Below are positions 9,208 through 18,045 of a stretch of 49,544 nt of DNA, piece by piece. Position 1 is the first letter of the stretch; each line of letters begins with the position of its first letter. A model generated the notes under the pieces. The model did no database searches. It was given only the letters and a program-made list of their open reading frames with translations, and had not been told where the DNA came from. The position numbers and the translations under genes are program-made. Origin of the DNA: Candidatus Dormiibacterota bacterium (GTDB lineage Bacteria; Acidobacteriota; Polarisedimenticolia; Gp22-AA2); NCBI GenBank assembly GCA_035635555.1, contig DASQAT010000017.1, positions 1 to 49,544 on the forward strand. Reading direction: 5' to 3'.

Positions 9208-10809
9208 TCAGTCGGCTTCGGGAACCGTGATGAAGGGGAGATCGGGTGCCGGGGCTCCGGGCGCGATGATCGAGTGCCGTCCCCGACCGGATTCCCGCTC
9301 CGGGAAGTCCTGACGGAAATGCGCGCCGCGGCTCTCGCGGCGCCCAAGCGCGGACTCGGCGATGAGGCGGCCGACGAACAGCAGATTGCGGGCCTCGACT
9401 CCGGGACGTGACACGGAACGGCGGGCCAGCCCCCGTTCCAGGCGCAGGACGGCGTCGATCGTCCGGCGCAGGCCCGACCCGTCCCTCACGATCCCGGCTC
9501 CCTCCCACATGACCCGCTTCAGGGACTCGATCGCCTCACGCGCCGCCTCCTCGCCGATCGCCAGAGCCGTCCCCGGGTCGCCGACGAGCGGTCCCTCCGG
9601 AGGCGGCGGCAGGTCGTCCCCCAGCATGGCGCGGCCGGCCCGCGCTCCGAAGACCAGCCCCTCGAGAAGCGAGTTGCTCGCCAGGCGGTTGGCGCCGTGC
9701 ACGCCGGTGCAGGCGACCTCTCCCGCCGCGTACAGCCCGGGGACCGAGGTCCGTCCCCAGAGATCGGTCTTCACGCCCCCCATGATGTAGTGCGCGCACG
9801 GCGTCACCGGGATCCGATCGCGCCCGATATCCAGCCCGTACGCGGCGCATGTGGCCGCGATCGTGGGGAAGCGGCCCCGCACGAACTCGGGATCGAGGCC
9901 GCGCATGCTCAGGTAGACGCAAGGGTGGCCGGTGCGGCGCATCTCGGCGACGATGCCGCGCGCCACGATGTCGCGCGGCGCCAGCTCGCCGCGTGGATCG
10001 GAGCGCGACATGAAGCGCTCACCGGCTGCGTTCTCGAGCCGCCCCCCTTCACCGCGCATCGCCTCCGACAGCAGGAAGCGCGGCGCCCCCTCCATGGAGA
10101 GGGCCGTCGGATGGAACTGCACGAACTCCATGTCCATCATCTCCGCGCCGGCCCGGTACGCCATCGCCATGCCGTCCCCCGTGGCCTGCGGGGGGTTCGT
10201 CGTCTCCTGGTACGCCTGCCCCACTCCCCCCGTCGCCAGGAGGACGGAGCGGGCCTTCAGGATCTCCGGCCGCCGTCTCGATTCGTCCAGGGCGGACACC
10301 CCGGCGCAGCGCCCCCCGGCGAGGATGAGATCCACGGAGAAGATCCGCGGCAGGAGGACGATGCGGCTGTCTTCGGAGGATTTCGCGACCAGGGCGCGGG
10401 CGATCTCCCTGCCGGTCGAGTCGCCCTGGGCGCGCAGAATCCGTCTCTTGCTGTGGGCGGCTTCGCGCGCCAGCGCGATGCGCGTCCCCTCGCGATCGAA
10501 GCGCGCCCCCCACTCGATGAGCTCGAGGGCGCGCGCCGGCCCCTCCTCGACCAGCACGCGGACGGCCCCCTCGTGGCACAGACCGTCGCCCGCCTGGATC
10601 GTGTCCTGATAGTGCAGCGAAATCTCGTCGTCGTCCGACAGCACCGCGGCAAGGCCGCCCTGCGCCTTGTCCGTGGCCGAGTCGGTCGGACCGTCCTTGG
10701 TCAGGATCGCGACGCGTCCGCCCTCCCGGGCGATCTCGATGGCGGCGCGCAGGCCGGCGATTCCGCTCCCGGCGACGATCACGTCGAAGGGGGCGCGTGT
10801 GTCGCTCAT
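9208..10809 (-). CDS. nadB: L-aspartate oxidase
   Basis: FAD-dependent oxidation of L-aspartate to iminoaspartate, the first step of bacterial de novo NAD synthesis, in the cytoplasm. The 533-residue protein has the Rossmann FAD motif (VIVAGSGIAGLRAAIE), the family stretch TDSATDKAQGGLAAV, active-site and FAD-contacting segments (ARALVAKS, ATGGVGQAYQETTNPP, MEFVQFHPTAL, GGVKTDLWGRTSVPGLYAAG, GANRLASNSLLEGLVFG) and the C-terminal helical domain. Length fits the family. nadA and nadC are not in the window. It is divergent from the PATAN-SPOR gene. The 183 bases between its stop and the transposase-like gene hold no gene I can support. Confidence 0.97.
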   Translation of the reverse strand: MSDTRAPFDVIVAGSGIAGLRAAIEIAREGGRVAILTKDGPTDSATDKAQGGLAAVLSDDDEISLHYQDTIQAGDGLCHEGAVRVLVEEGPARALELIEWGARFDREGTRIALAREAAHSKRRILRAQGDSTGREIARALVAKSSEDSRIVLLPRIFSVDLILAGGRCAGVSALDESRRRPEILKARSVLLATGGVGQAYQETTNPPQATGDGMAMAYRAGAEMMDMEFVQFHPTALSMEGAPRFLLSEAMRGEGGRLENAAGERFMSRSDPRGELAPRDIVARGIVAEMRRTGHPCVYLSMRGLDPEFVRGRFPTIAATCAAYGLDIGRDRIPVTPCAHYIMGGVKTDLWGRTSVPGLYAAGEVACTGVHGANRLASNSLLEGLVFGARAGRAMLGDDLPPPPEGPLVGDPGTALAIGEEAAREAIESLKRVMWEGAGIVRDGSGLRRTIDAVLRLERGLARRSVSRPGVEARNLLFVGRLIAESALGRRESRGAHFRQDFPERESGRGRHSIIAPGAPAPDLPFITVPEAD

Positions 10810-10841
10810 GCGCCCCGGAGTTTAGACCGATTCTCGTCGGG

Positions 10842-10870
10842 TTGACAGGCTTCCGGGCGGAACTGATAAT
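10842..10870 (+). promoter_or_regulatory. Strong sigma70-like promoter of the PATAN-peptidase block
   Basis: Perfect TTGACA (10842-10847), 17-base spacer, GATAAT (10865-10870) preceded by a T-G-like extension. The predicted start near 10877 means that the upstream in-frame ATGs at 10797-10869 cannot be used from this promoter, which decides the start of the next gene. Confidence 0.75.
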
Positions 10871-10913
10871 GAGTGGACTGGCTCGAAAGACGCGGAGAAC
10901 CGACGGATCCGTA

Positions 10914-12971
10914 ATGCACGATCAGCCGCCCCAGGGATCGATCGACGACATTTTCCTGCCGAGACTCGTCGCCGGCCTGCATCTCCATGAGTTCGAGGGA
11001 TCGCTGCGCCTGACCCTTGCCGATTCCGTCAAGGTCCTCTACTTCAAGAAGGGTGAAATCGCCTCGGCCGCGAGCAACGCCGATTCCGATCGGCTGGCCC
11101 ACATCCTGATCCAGGAGGGGCGCCTCACGATCGAGCAGCTCGAGCTGACCCGGACGCGCATGGAGCCCGGAGCGTCCCTCGGGAAGACCCTGATCGAGAT
11201 GGGCTTCCTGACCCCCACCGAGCTTCTGCAGGGCGCCCGCCGCCAGGTCCAGATCATCGTCGCCTCGTGTTTCACGGCGACCAGCGGATCTTACGAAATG
11301 GTCCCCGGACCGCTGCCGCCGGAGGTCACCTCTCTGGGCCTCGGCACCCGGCGGCTTCTGTTCGATTGTCTCATGCGGTCGGGCGACCGCGCCACGATCG
11401 TCCGCGAGATCGGCTCGATGGAGGCGGTGTACCGGCCGACGGACCGGCTCGAGTTCGTGCTGTCTTCGCTCAAGCTCGACTCCGAGATCGACCGGTTCGC
11501 CCGGCTCCTGAACGGCGCTGCGAGCCTGCACGACCTCAGCAGCCGCACGTCGCACGACGACTTCACGGTGGGCAGGGTCGTCCTCGCCCTCGAGCTCCTC
11601 GGCGGGGCGGAGAAGGTGCCGCCGACCGGGGAGGCGGCTCCGGTCGCCGCGGGCGGCCGCGCCATTCCGATTGTCGTGGCGACCCCGGATGCGGACCCCG
11701 CGCCGGCAGCCGAGGAAGGCGCCGATGACGACACGATCGAGATCGAGACGGAGGCGCTCGAGCCGGCCCCGCTCGTAGAAGTCGTCACCGACGGCGACCG
11801 GCCCTCCCCGATCCCAGTCGCGGCACCGGTCCCGGTTGCGGCACCGGTCCCGGTCGCGGCACCGGTCCCGGTCGCGACACTGGAGGAGAGTCCCTCGGTC
11901 CCGTCCGTCCCGGTCGCGGCACATGAGGAGAGTCCCGCGCGGCCGATCGACCGGCCCGCCTTCGAGATCACGCCGGAGGAGCCGCCCGCCGTCGCGGAGC
12001 CTCCCCCCATCCCACCGGATGAGCTGCCGGCCTTCACCCAGCCACCGGAGGCGTTCCCGTCCGAGCCGGCGCCGATGCCGGCAGCCGTCGGCGAGCCGCG
12101 CTGGGAGATCGATCCCGACACCGGAGAGCGCGTGCACACCGGGCCGATCGTGTTGACATTCGACGGCCGGATCGCGCCCAGCTCCGGCGAATCGAAGAAC
12201 GTCATGCGGATCCTCCTCGGCGCCAGCGCGGTCACGCTCGTCGTCGGGGGGGCGCTCGGCTACGTCATCCTCCGCAACGGTGATGGCGAGCCGGCCGCCG
12301 CCTCGCGGTCCGTCCCTTCCCGACCGGCTGCGACGCTGCCGGTCGAGGCGGAGCCGGTCCAGAACGCCCGGGCCGCTGCGCCAGAGCCCCGGCCCTCCGC
12401 CGTCCCCGCAGTCGTGCCTGCGCCGGCCGAGGCCAGGATGCAGGAACACGCGCGTGAGGCTCCGGCACCCAGCCCTCTCGCGAAATCGGAAGACGCGCGA
12501 CCGGCCCCGCCGGTGGCCCGCGCCGCTCCCCCGGCGGTCGCGCAGACAGCGCCCGTGCCTGCGCCGACGACTGCGCCTGCCCTGCGGGGCGGGTCGACCC
12601 GCCGGACCGCGCTCACGTCCGACCCCGGCATCGCCTCGGCCCTGCAGCAGCTCGACCAGGGGGACGCGGCTGGCGCCGCCCGGCAGTTCGAGTCCTTCGT
12701 TCTTTCCGGAAATCCCGATCGGTTCACGCTCCAGGTGATGATCGCCTGCCAGGAGGAGACCGTGAAGGGGGCGAGGACACGTGCCGGCGCGGACGACTCC
12801 CTGTTCATCCTTCCCTATTCGCTGAAGGGACGATCCTGTTACCGGGTCTGCTGGGGGGTTTATGCCGACGTCGATTCGGCGCGGGCGGCAGCCTCCGGCG
12901 TGCCGGCCGCGCTGACCGGCTCCACCGTTCCGCTCGTCGTGCCCCTGTCCCGTCTCCGGACCCCCGGATGA
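10914..12971 (+). CDS. Membrane-spanning PATAN (DUF4388) - SPOR protein
   Basis: A 685-residue protein with a layout unusual to me. Residues 1-215 form a PATAN/DUF4388 domain (VLYFKKGEIASAASNADSD, LGKTLIEMGFLTP). A long Pro/Ala/Val linker follows, and one membrane helix sits at about 430-455 (ILLGASAVTLVVGGALGYVI). A second Ala/Pro linker leads to a C-terminal SPOR-like domain (about 627-680: LFILPYSLKGRSCYRVCWGVY). PATAN domains occur in bacterial signalling proteins, and SPOR domains bind denuded glycan strands of peptidoglycan. The likely topology is PATAN inside and SPOR in the periplasm. The start at 10914 follows from the promoter; a weak ribosome site leaves some doubt. The stop overlaps the next gene (ATGA). 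Confidence 0.85.
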   Translation: MHDQPPQGSIDDIFLPRLVAGLHLHEFEGSLRLTLADSVKVLYFKKGEIASAASNADSDRLAHILIQEGRLTIEQLELTRTRMEPGASLGKTLIEMGFLTPTELLQGARRQVQIIVASCFTATSGSYEMVPGPLPPEVTSLGLGTRRLLFDCLMRSGDRATIVREIGSMEAVYRPTDRLEFVLSSLKLDSEIDRFARLLNGAASLHDLSSRTSHDDFTVGRVVLALELLGGAEKVPPTGEAAPVAAGGRAIPIVVATPDADPAPAAEEGADDDTIEIETEALEPAPLVEVVTDGDRPSPIPVAAPVPVAAPVPVAAPVPVATLEESPSVPSVPVAAHEESPARPIDRPAFEITPEEPPAVAEPPPIPPDELPAFTQPPEAFPSEPAPMPAAVGEPRWEIDPDTGERVHTGPIVLTFDGRIAPSSGESKNVMRILLGASAVTLVVGGALGYVILRNGDGEPAAASRSVPSRPAATLPVEAEPVQNARAAAPEPRPSAVPAVVPAPAEARMQEHAREAPAPSPLAKSEDARPAPPVARAAPPAVAQTAPVPAPTTAPALRGGSTRRTALTSDPGIASALQQLDQGDAAGAARQFESFVLSGNPDRFTLQVMIACQEETVKGARTRAGADDSLFILPYSLKGRSCYRVCWGVYADVDSARAAASGVPAALTGSTVPLVVPLSRLRTPG
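11813..11878 (+). repeat. 18-bp tandem repeat inside the PATAN-SPOR gene
   Basis: About 3.7 near-identical copies of an 18-base unit (GCGGCACCGGTCCCGGTC) encode repeated VAAPVP in the cytoplasmic linker. The unit is a multiple of three, so copy-number change would alter linker length without breaking the frame. Confidence 0.85.
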
Positions 12972-14380
12972 ACGCCCGGCCGAGAGTCCGGCACCGGCAG
13001 ATCCTTGCTTCCCTGTCCCTCGCCCTCTGTCTCGCATCGTCCGGATCGCCGGCCCGTGCCGACGTGATCCATCTCAAGAACGGAGCGACACTCGCCGCCG
13101 ACGCGTGGGAGGTGAGCGGCGATCTCCTGATCATCAGCCAGGGCGCGTCGCGGATCAACGTTCCGCGGTCGCAGGTGGACAGGATCGATCCGGCGCCGCA
13201 GGCGTCGCCGACCCCGGCCGCCTCCCCCCGCGCCCCCGCTCCGGCGCAGAGCGCCGCGCCCCTGCAGGCGACCGTGTCCGACGAGACGATCCAGATCGGC
13301 ATCGACGACCTGAAGCGCCGGATCGAAGACTTCCCCATGGCCCGGGCCCAGAACACCCGGAACCTCGTCAGGCTTCTCGACGAGCTCGGGGCGCGGGCGC
13401 TCAAGTCGCGCGACTACGATGCCTCGCTGGCCCGGTTCCGGGAAGCCCTCGGTTACGACGCGCACGACGCGCGGGCGCAGCTGGGCCTGGCCGCGACCTA
13501 CCTGCGAACCGATCAGGACATATTCGCCCGATCGACTCTCGAGCGCGCGCTCCTCGACCACCCCGACGACGCGGACCTGCACGCCCTCCTCGGCGACGTG
13601 TACAACGGGCAGGAGCGCACGCAGGAAGCCCTGGCCGAATGGAGGAAGGCCTACGAACTGAAGCCGAACGACGCGCTCAAGAGCAAGATCGACAAGCTCT
13701 CCCGCGAGCGCGCGATCGACGGCTCCTACCGCCAGTCGGACGCGGCCCACTTCACCCTGAAGTACGACGGCGAGCGCGGCGGCCCGGACCTCGGCGCGCA
13801 GATCCTCGACTACCTCGAGGGTCAGTTCCGCGCGCTCGAGACGCGCTTCGATCACTATCCCCTGCAGCCGATCATCGTCATCCTCTACCCGCAGCGGCAG
13901 TTCTACGAAGCGACCCAGGCGGACTCGAACGTGGCCGGTCTTTACGACGGCAAGATCCGCGTGCCGATCGGCGGGTTGCAGCAGCTCAACGCCGAGGCCC
14001 GGCATGTCCTCGTCCACGAGCTGGCGCATGCCTTCATCGCCGGCAAGAGCCACGGCACAGCACCCCGCTGGCTGCACGAAGGCCTGGCCCAGGTGATCGA
14101 GGGGAAGTCCACCGGCACCGCGACCGGAGTCTCGCTGGCGAAGGAGTACCAGGCGCTCCCGGACAAGGAGAGCTGGGGCCAGGCGTTCACCTACCCGAGC
14201 GCCCTCTCGTTCGCCGAATACCTCGACGACCGCCTCGGCTTTCCCGCCCTTCTGGACGTCCTGGAGACGATGGCGAAGGGGGACACGGCGGAGGCGTCGT
14301 TCGAGAAGGTCACGCGTTACTCGCTCAAGGAATTGCGCCAGGCCTGGGGCGAGGCCCTGGTCGCCAAGTACTTGCAATAA
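12968..14380 (+). CDS. Exported TPR protein with peptidase MA-like (HExxH) domain
   Basis: A 470-residue protein with a signal peptide (cleavage near ARA-DV, about residue 32), a small beta domain (DVIHLKNGATLAADAWEVSG) and a Pro/Ala linker. Then come tetratricopeptide repeats (about 135-235) and a C-terminal gluzincin-type metallopeptidase domain. The zinc site is H350-E-L-A-H354 with Glu371 (WLHEGLAQ) as third ligand, typical of the peptidase MA-like family. It should act in the periplasm or on the cell surface on an unknown protein. ATG overlaps the stop of the PATAN-SPOR gene, so the two are coupled and may work together. Confidence 0.88.
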   Translation: MNARPRVRHRQILASLSLALCLASSGSPARADVIHLKNGATLAADAWEVSGDLLIISQGASRINVPRSQVDRIDPAPQASPTPAASPRAPAPAQSAAPLQATVSDETIQIGIDDLKRRIEDFPMARAQNTRNLVRLLDELGARALKSRDYDASLARFREALGYDAHDARAQLGLAATYLRTDQDIFARSTLERALLDHPDDADLHALLGDVYNGQERTQEALAEWRKAYELKPNDALKSKIDKLSRERAIDGSYRQSDAAHFTLKYDGERGGPDLGAQILDYLEGQFRALETRFDHYPLQPIIVILYPQRQFYEATQADSNVAGLYDGKIRVPIGGLQQLNAEARHVLVHELAHAFIAGKSHGTAPRWLHEGLAQVIEGKSTGTATGVSLAKEYQALPDKESWGQAFTYPSALSFAEYLDDRLGFPALLDVLETMAKGDTAEASFEKVTRYSLKELRQAWGEALVAKYLQ

Positions 14381-14468
14381 TCGATTCCGCGCCACAAGTT
14401 ATGGTCGGACCGGTCCGCACCCCGGCCGGAGTCCGTTCGGGGCGCGGTCCGGGGGGAGCCCCGACCGG

Positions 14469-16172
14469 ATGAACGGCGATCTCGCGCAGCGGGCCCTGAT
14501 CGATGTCCTGGCCGATGTGCAAAAGCGCCAGGCCTCCGGCGTCCTGAGGATCCAGAAGGACGCCACCACACGCCAGATCTTCATCGACGCCGGCATCATG
14601 ATCCGCTTCGCGGTCAGCACCCTGCCGACCGAGAGCATCACGGCCCTGTTCCGCAACAGGGGTGCCTTGACGGACGAGCAGCTGCGCCAGGCGACCGCGG
14701 CGAAGCTGCAGGACGAGCTCCTCGGCACGACGATCGCGCGCCTCGGGCTGATCACCAAGGAGAACCTCACCGAGCTGACCCGCGAGCACATCCATCGCGT
14801 CGTGCTGGGCGCCCTCGCGATGCGCGAGGGGACCTACGAGTTCCAGGCCGGCGCGCTTCCATTCCGCGAGCAGCTCGACGGCGGGCTGAGCACGCCGGAA
14901 ATCCTGCTCGAATGGGTCCGCGCCCTCCCGGACGCCGACGCGATCAGACGACGCTTCGGCTCCCTCGAGGCCCGAGTCATGATGTCGCCCCGCCCGCCCG
15001 AGGGATATCAGGCGATCAAGCTCAACCCGGCGGAAGGATTCATCATGTCGCGCGTCGACGGACGGACCAGCGCGGCGGAGATCTGCATGGTGAGCCCGAT
15101 GGGCGAGGACACGACGGTGCGGGCCCTCTTCGGCCTCGCCCTCGCGGGGATCCTGACCATGCCCGAAGGGGCCGTGGAGATCCCCCTGCATCCGGCGGCG
15201 CCGGCGCCGCGCCCCGGGACGGCCCCTCGGACCACGGCACCGGCATCCTCCCCCGCGGTTGGCGCCCCGCGCGCGCCGACGAACGGCGGTGCCGCCGCGG
15301 CACCGCAGACCGGGACGAAGCAGGGACCCTCCGCCCCCCGTCCCGGGGCGCGGCCGGCGGGCCTCGCGAAGCCGGTCGGGGCGCGCGCGGGCGCATCTCA
15401 TCCGGCCAGGCGCCCCGCGCCGTCGATGGCGCCTCGACGCGTCACGTCGGTCATCGAGCGGGTGCGGCCGGCGACCCCGGCCGAGCTCGAGAGCGAGATG
15501 CTGCAGCGCTTCGAGCAGATGCGCGATCAGGACCTGTACCAGATCCTCGGCGTCGCCGCCGCGTCTCCTTCTGACGATGTGCGGCGCGCCTATTACGGCC
15601 TCGCGAAGAAGTTCCATCCCGACAAGTTCACGCGCGAGGACATGAAGGCCAAGGCCGAGAAGGTGTTCGCCCACATCACCGAGGCGTACTCCACTCTGTC
15701 GAATGCGGAGACGCGGACGAAGTACGACGAAGACCAGGCGATCCGCAAGGGCTCCCACGCGCAGGAGAAGAAGGCGGACGGCGGCGACATGGCGCACATG
15801 AACTTCAAGCACGGCAGGGAGATGTTCGACAAGGGGAAGCTCGGCGAGGCGATCTCCTTCCTGCAGAACGCGTGCGATCAGGATCCCTCCAAGGCCGAAC
15901 ACTTCCATTACCTGGCGCAGGCGCAGAGCCGGAACCCGCGCTGGAAGAAGGATGCCGAGGAGAATTTCCTGAAGGCCATCGAACGCGATCCGACCAACGC
16001 CGACATCTACGCGCAGCTGGGATCCCTCTACGCCAAGGGCGGGCTGCATTCCAAGGCGCGCGACATGTTCAAGAAGGCGCTGCAGTGGGACCCGGCCAGC
16101 CAGGAGGCGCTGGACGGGCTGGCGTCGGAGGACGCGGGGCGGAAGGGAATTCTAGGCATGTTTAAGAAGTAG
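14469..16172 (+). CDS. PATAN (DUF4388) - J domain - TPR protein
   Basis: A 567-residue cytoplasmic protein. Residues 1-235 are a PATAN/DUF4388 region (GVLRIQKDATTRQIFIDAG, LLGTTIARLGLITKENLTEL). A Pro/Ala-rich linker follows (about 240-330). A J domain at about 355-420 keeps the HPD tripeptide (AKKFHPDKF) needed to stimulate a Hsp70 ATPase. TPR repeats fill about 440-560. J-TPR proteins recruit DnaK to particular clients; the PATAN part may choose the site. No membrane helix is visible. The 88 bases before it carry a 12-bp palindrome (14406-14417) and a 7-bp stem (14437-14443 with 14458-14464) around the G-rich ribosome site, which could modulate translation. Confidence 0.88.
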   Translation: MNGDLAQRALIDVLADVQKRQASGVLRIQKDATTRQIFIDAGIMIRFAVSTLPTESITALFRNRGALTDEQLRQATAAKLQDELLGTTIARLGLITKENLTELTREHIHRVVLGALAMREGTYEFQAGALPFREQLDGGLSTPEILLEWVRALPDADAIRRRFGSLEARVMMSPRPPEGYQAIKLNPAEGFIMSRVDGRTSAAEICMVSPMGEDTTVRALFGLALAGILTMPEGAVEIPLHPAAPAPRPGTAPRTTAPASSPAVGAPRAPTNGGAAAAPQTGTKQGPSAPRPGARPAGLAKPVGARAGASHPARRPAPSMAPRRVTSVIERVRPATPAELESEMLQRFEQMRDQDLYQILGVAAASPSDDVRRAYYGLAKKFHPDKFTREDMKAKAEKVFAHITEAYSTLSNAETRTKYDEDQAIRKGSHAQEKKADGGDMAHMNFKHGREMFDKGKLGEAISFLQNACDQDPSKAEHFHYLAQAQSRNPRWKKDAEENFLKAIERDPTNADIYAQLGSLYAKGGLHSKARDMFKKALQWDPASQEALDGLASEDAGRKGILGMFKK

Positions 16173-16464
16173 GGAAAATGCCCTACCACCATGCGGATGC
16201 TCGTCAGCGTTCCTGTTTGATTTGCTTGATTTCACGGGGGTTAGTGCCGCGTGGGAACGATTCTCCGTGATCTCGACCCTCCGAGCCTTCCCAGCCGTGC
16301 TTTTCCCTCGATACGTCCAGGAGTCATCCGCACTGTTGTCGGTCATTTTCCATAGGGATCCCCGCCGCGTTGACTTGGCCCCTCCCGTCCATAGATTTGC
16401 AGCGTGCAGTTGACCGGGACGATGACGATTCCGTGATCGTGCCCGGCGGTGCCGGACGGGGGAC
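16173..16464. other. Gene-free gap before the kinase gene
   Basis: The first bases form a 6-bp hairpin with the stop codon (GTAGGG 16169-16174, CCCTAC 16181-16186) without a T-run. The middle (16195-16360) is less GC-rich than its surroundings and contains no frame with coding character; a 64-codon minus-strand frame has no support. A promoter candidate for the kinase lies at 16370-16397. Confidence 0.5.
16370..16397 (+). promoter_or_regulatory. Probable promoter of the kinase gene
   Basis: TTGACT (16370-16375) and TAGATT (16392-16397) with a 16-base spacer, about 70 bases before the kinase start. The -10 box is weaker than in the other promoters of this window. Confidence 0.5.
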
Positions 16465-18018
16465 GTGGTACAGGAGATGAGCGACGACGCGTTGAACCCC
16501 GGCGCGGAGAGTGACCGACCGGAGCGCTTCGGCCCTTACAGGGTCGAGGATCGCATCGGCGCCGGAGGAATGGGCGTCGTCTATCTGGCCCTGGACGAGG
16601 CGCTGCAGCGGCAGGTGGCGCTCAAGACCCTCCTGCCTGCCCTGGCCGCGGATCCCGAGTTCGTCGCGCGCTTCAAGCGCGAAGCGCAGTCCGCGGCGGC
16701 CCTGAATCATCCGAACATCACCCAGATCTATACCATCGGGCAGGAGGGGCACGTGCCCTTCTTCGCCATGGAGTTCATCCGCGGTCGATCTCTCGAGGCG
16801 ATCCTGAGGGAGAAGGGGGCGATCCCGGCGGCGGAGGCGGCCGGCTACGTTCTGCAGGCGGCGACGGGACTGCGTCACGCCGCGCAGAAAAAGCTGATCC
16901 ATCGCGACATCAAGCCGAGCAATCTGATGCTGACCGAGGACGGTGTCCTGAAGATCACCGATTTCGGCCTGGCGAAGGCGGCGCGCTCGGAGACCCAGCT
17001 GACGGCGACCGGGGAGATCCTGGGATCGCCGGGCTACATCTCGCCCGAGCAGGCCTCGGGTGCCGCGATCGACGCGCGATCGGACATCTACTCGCTGGGC
17101 GCCACCTTCTACCACCTGGTGACCGGACGACTGCCGTTCGAGGCGCCGACGCCGCTGGCGATGATCGTGAAGCACATGAGCGAGCCTCTGCGCTCGCCGC
17201 GCGCGGTCAACCCCGCCGTTCCCTACCCGATCGCCTCCGCGATCCAGAAGATGATGGCCAAGCGTCCCGGCGAGCGGTTCCAGGACTACGACGCTGTCAT
17301 CCGCGAGCTGGAGCGGGCGCAATCCACGATTTCGGCCGACACCGCCGGACCGCGCGCCGCCGGTGTCGTTCCGGCGGCGCAGTCGTGGAGCGCCACGACC
17401 GGTGCCGAGCTGCGCGGACGCGCGGGGCGCGGCCCGCTGCCCGGCGCCGACGAGCGACCCGCCCGGGCGGGCGGGTTCTCCTGGATGTTGATGGTGCTCG
17501 CCGCCCTTCTCGGAGTTCTCATCGTGGCGGGCGCGGTCAGGCACCGTCGCCTGGCCTTCCGCGACGCCCCCGGCGGACAGAGCGCCGTCGCGAGCGCCGT
17601 CGGAGAGCCGGTCCCCGGGCAGGCGCCCGTGGAGACCCAGATGAGCTACACGAACCGGCCCGCCGGTGATGTCTTCCAGAAGGCCCTGCGCCCCGGGACG
17701 TCGGTGGAGGATAAGCTGCGCGATCGTTACCGTCAGAAGAGCCGGGCGAACCTGTCGTTCGTCTCCAACGACCACTCCGTCCTTCCGGACGGCCGGATCA
17801 AGGTGTTCGGGCGGGTCCAGAACAGCGGCGGAAGCTCGGCCTCGCAGGCCCGGGTGAGGGTGCGCATCCTCCTGGACGATGGCGGTATGGCGGCCGAGGG
17901 GGAGACGCCGCTCGATCCTTCGGTCGTCCCTCCGCAGGGCACCGCGACTTTCGAGATTCCGCTCGACTACCGGGGCCCGGTCGGCACGATCAAGGCCGAG
18001 CTGATCTGGGTCGAATAG
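16465..18018 (+). CDS. Membrane-anchored Hanks-type Ser/Thr protein kinase with FxLYD-like outer domain
   Basis: A PknB-like eukaryotic-type kinase. In the 517-residue protein the kinase domain spans about 23-285, with the glycine loop (GAGGMGVV), VALK Lys54, HRDIKPSN (Asp148), DFG (Asp166) and the activation segment GSPGYISPEQ all intact, so it should be active. A linker leads to one membrane helix (about 338-358) and a C-terminal outer domain (about 425-517, FGRVQNSGGSSASQARVRV) resembling FxLYD-type beta sandwiches. The signal would be sensed outside and phosphorylation occur inside. Start is GTG 16465 or ATG 16477; the second has AGGAG too close. The PATAN proteins upstream are possible substrates (inference). 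Confidence 0.93.
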   Translation: MVQEMSDDALNPGAESDRPERFGPYRVEDRIGAGGMGVVYLALDEALQRQVALKTLLPALAADPEFVARFKREAQSAAALNHPNITQIYTIGQEGHVPFFAMEFIRGRSLEAILREKGAIPAAEAAGYVLQAATGLRHAAQKKLIHRDIKPSNLMLTEDGVLKITDFGLAKAARSETQLTATGEILGSPGYISPEQASGAAIDARSDIYSLGATFYHLVTGRLPFEAPTPLAMIVKHMSEPLRSPRAVNPAVPYPIASAIQKMMAKRPGERFQDYDAVIRELERAQSTISADTAGPRAAGVVPAAQSWSATTGAELRGRAGRGPLPGADERPARAGGFSWMLMVLAALLGVLIVAGAVRHRRLAFRDAPGGQSAVASAVGEPVPGQAPVETQMSYTNRPAGDVFQKALRPGTSVEDKLRDRYRQKSRANLSFVSNDHSVLPDGRIKVFGRVQNSGGSSASQARVRVRILLDDGGMAAEGETPLDPSVVPPQGTATFEIPLDYRGPVGTIKAELIWVE

Positions 18019-18024
18019 AACAGC

Positions 18025-18045
18025 CCGTCCCCGCTCACTGGACGG
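18025..18045. terminator. Hairpin between convergent kinase and pgsA genes
   Basis: CCGTCC (18025-18030) pairs with GGACGG (18040-18045) in the 27-base space between two convergent stops. No T-run; it may act as a weak two-way terminator. Confidence 0.35.

Noticed and set aside
10806-13037. 743-codon frame antisense to the PATAN-SPOR gene
   Set aside because: Low-complexity Arg/Gly/Asp protein with no motif; produced by GC bias opposite the Pro/Ala linkers.
16152-16346. 64-codon minus-strand frame before the kinase gene
   Set aside because: No signal peptide, motif, ribosome site or neighbour relationship.
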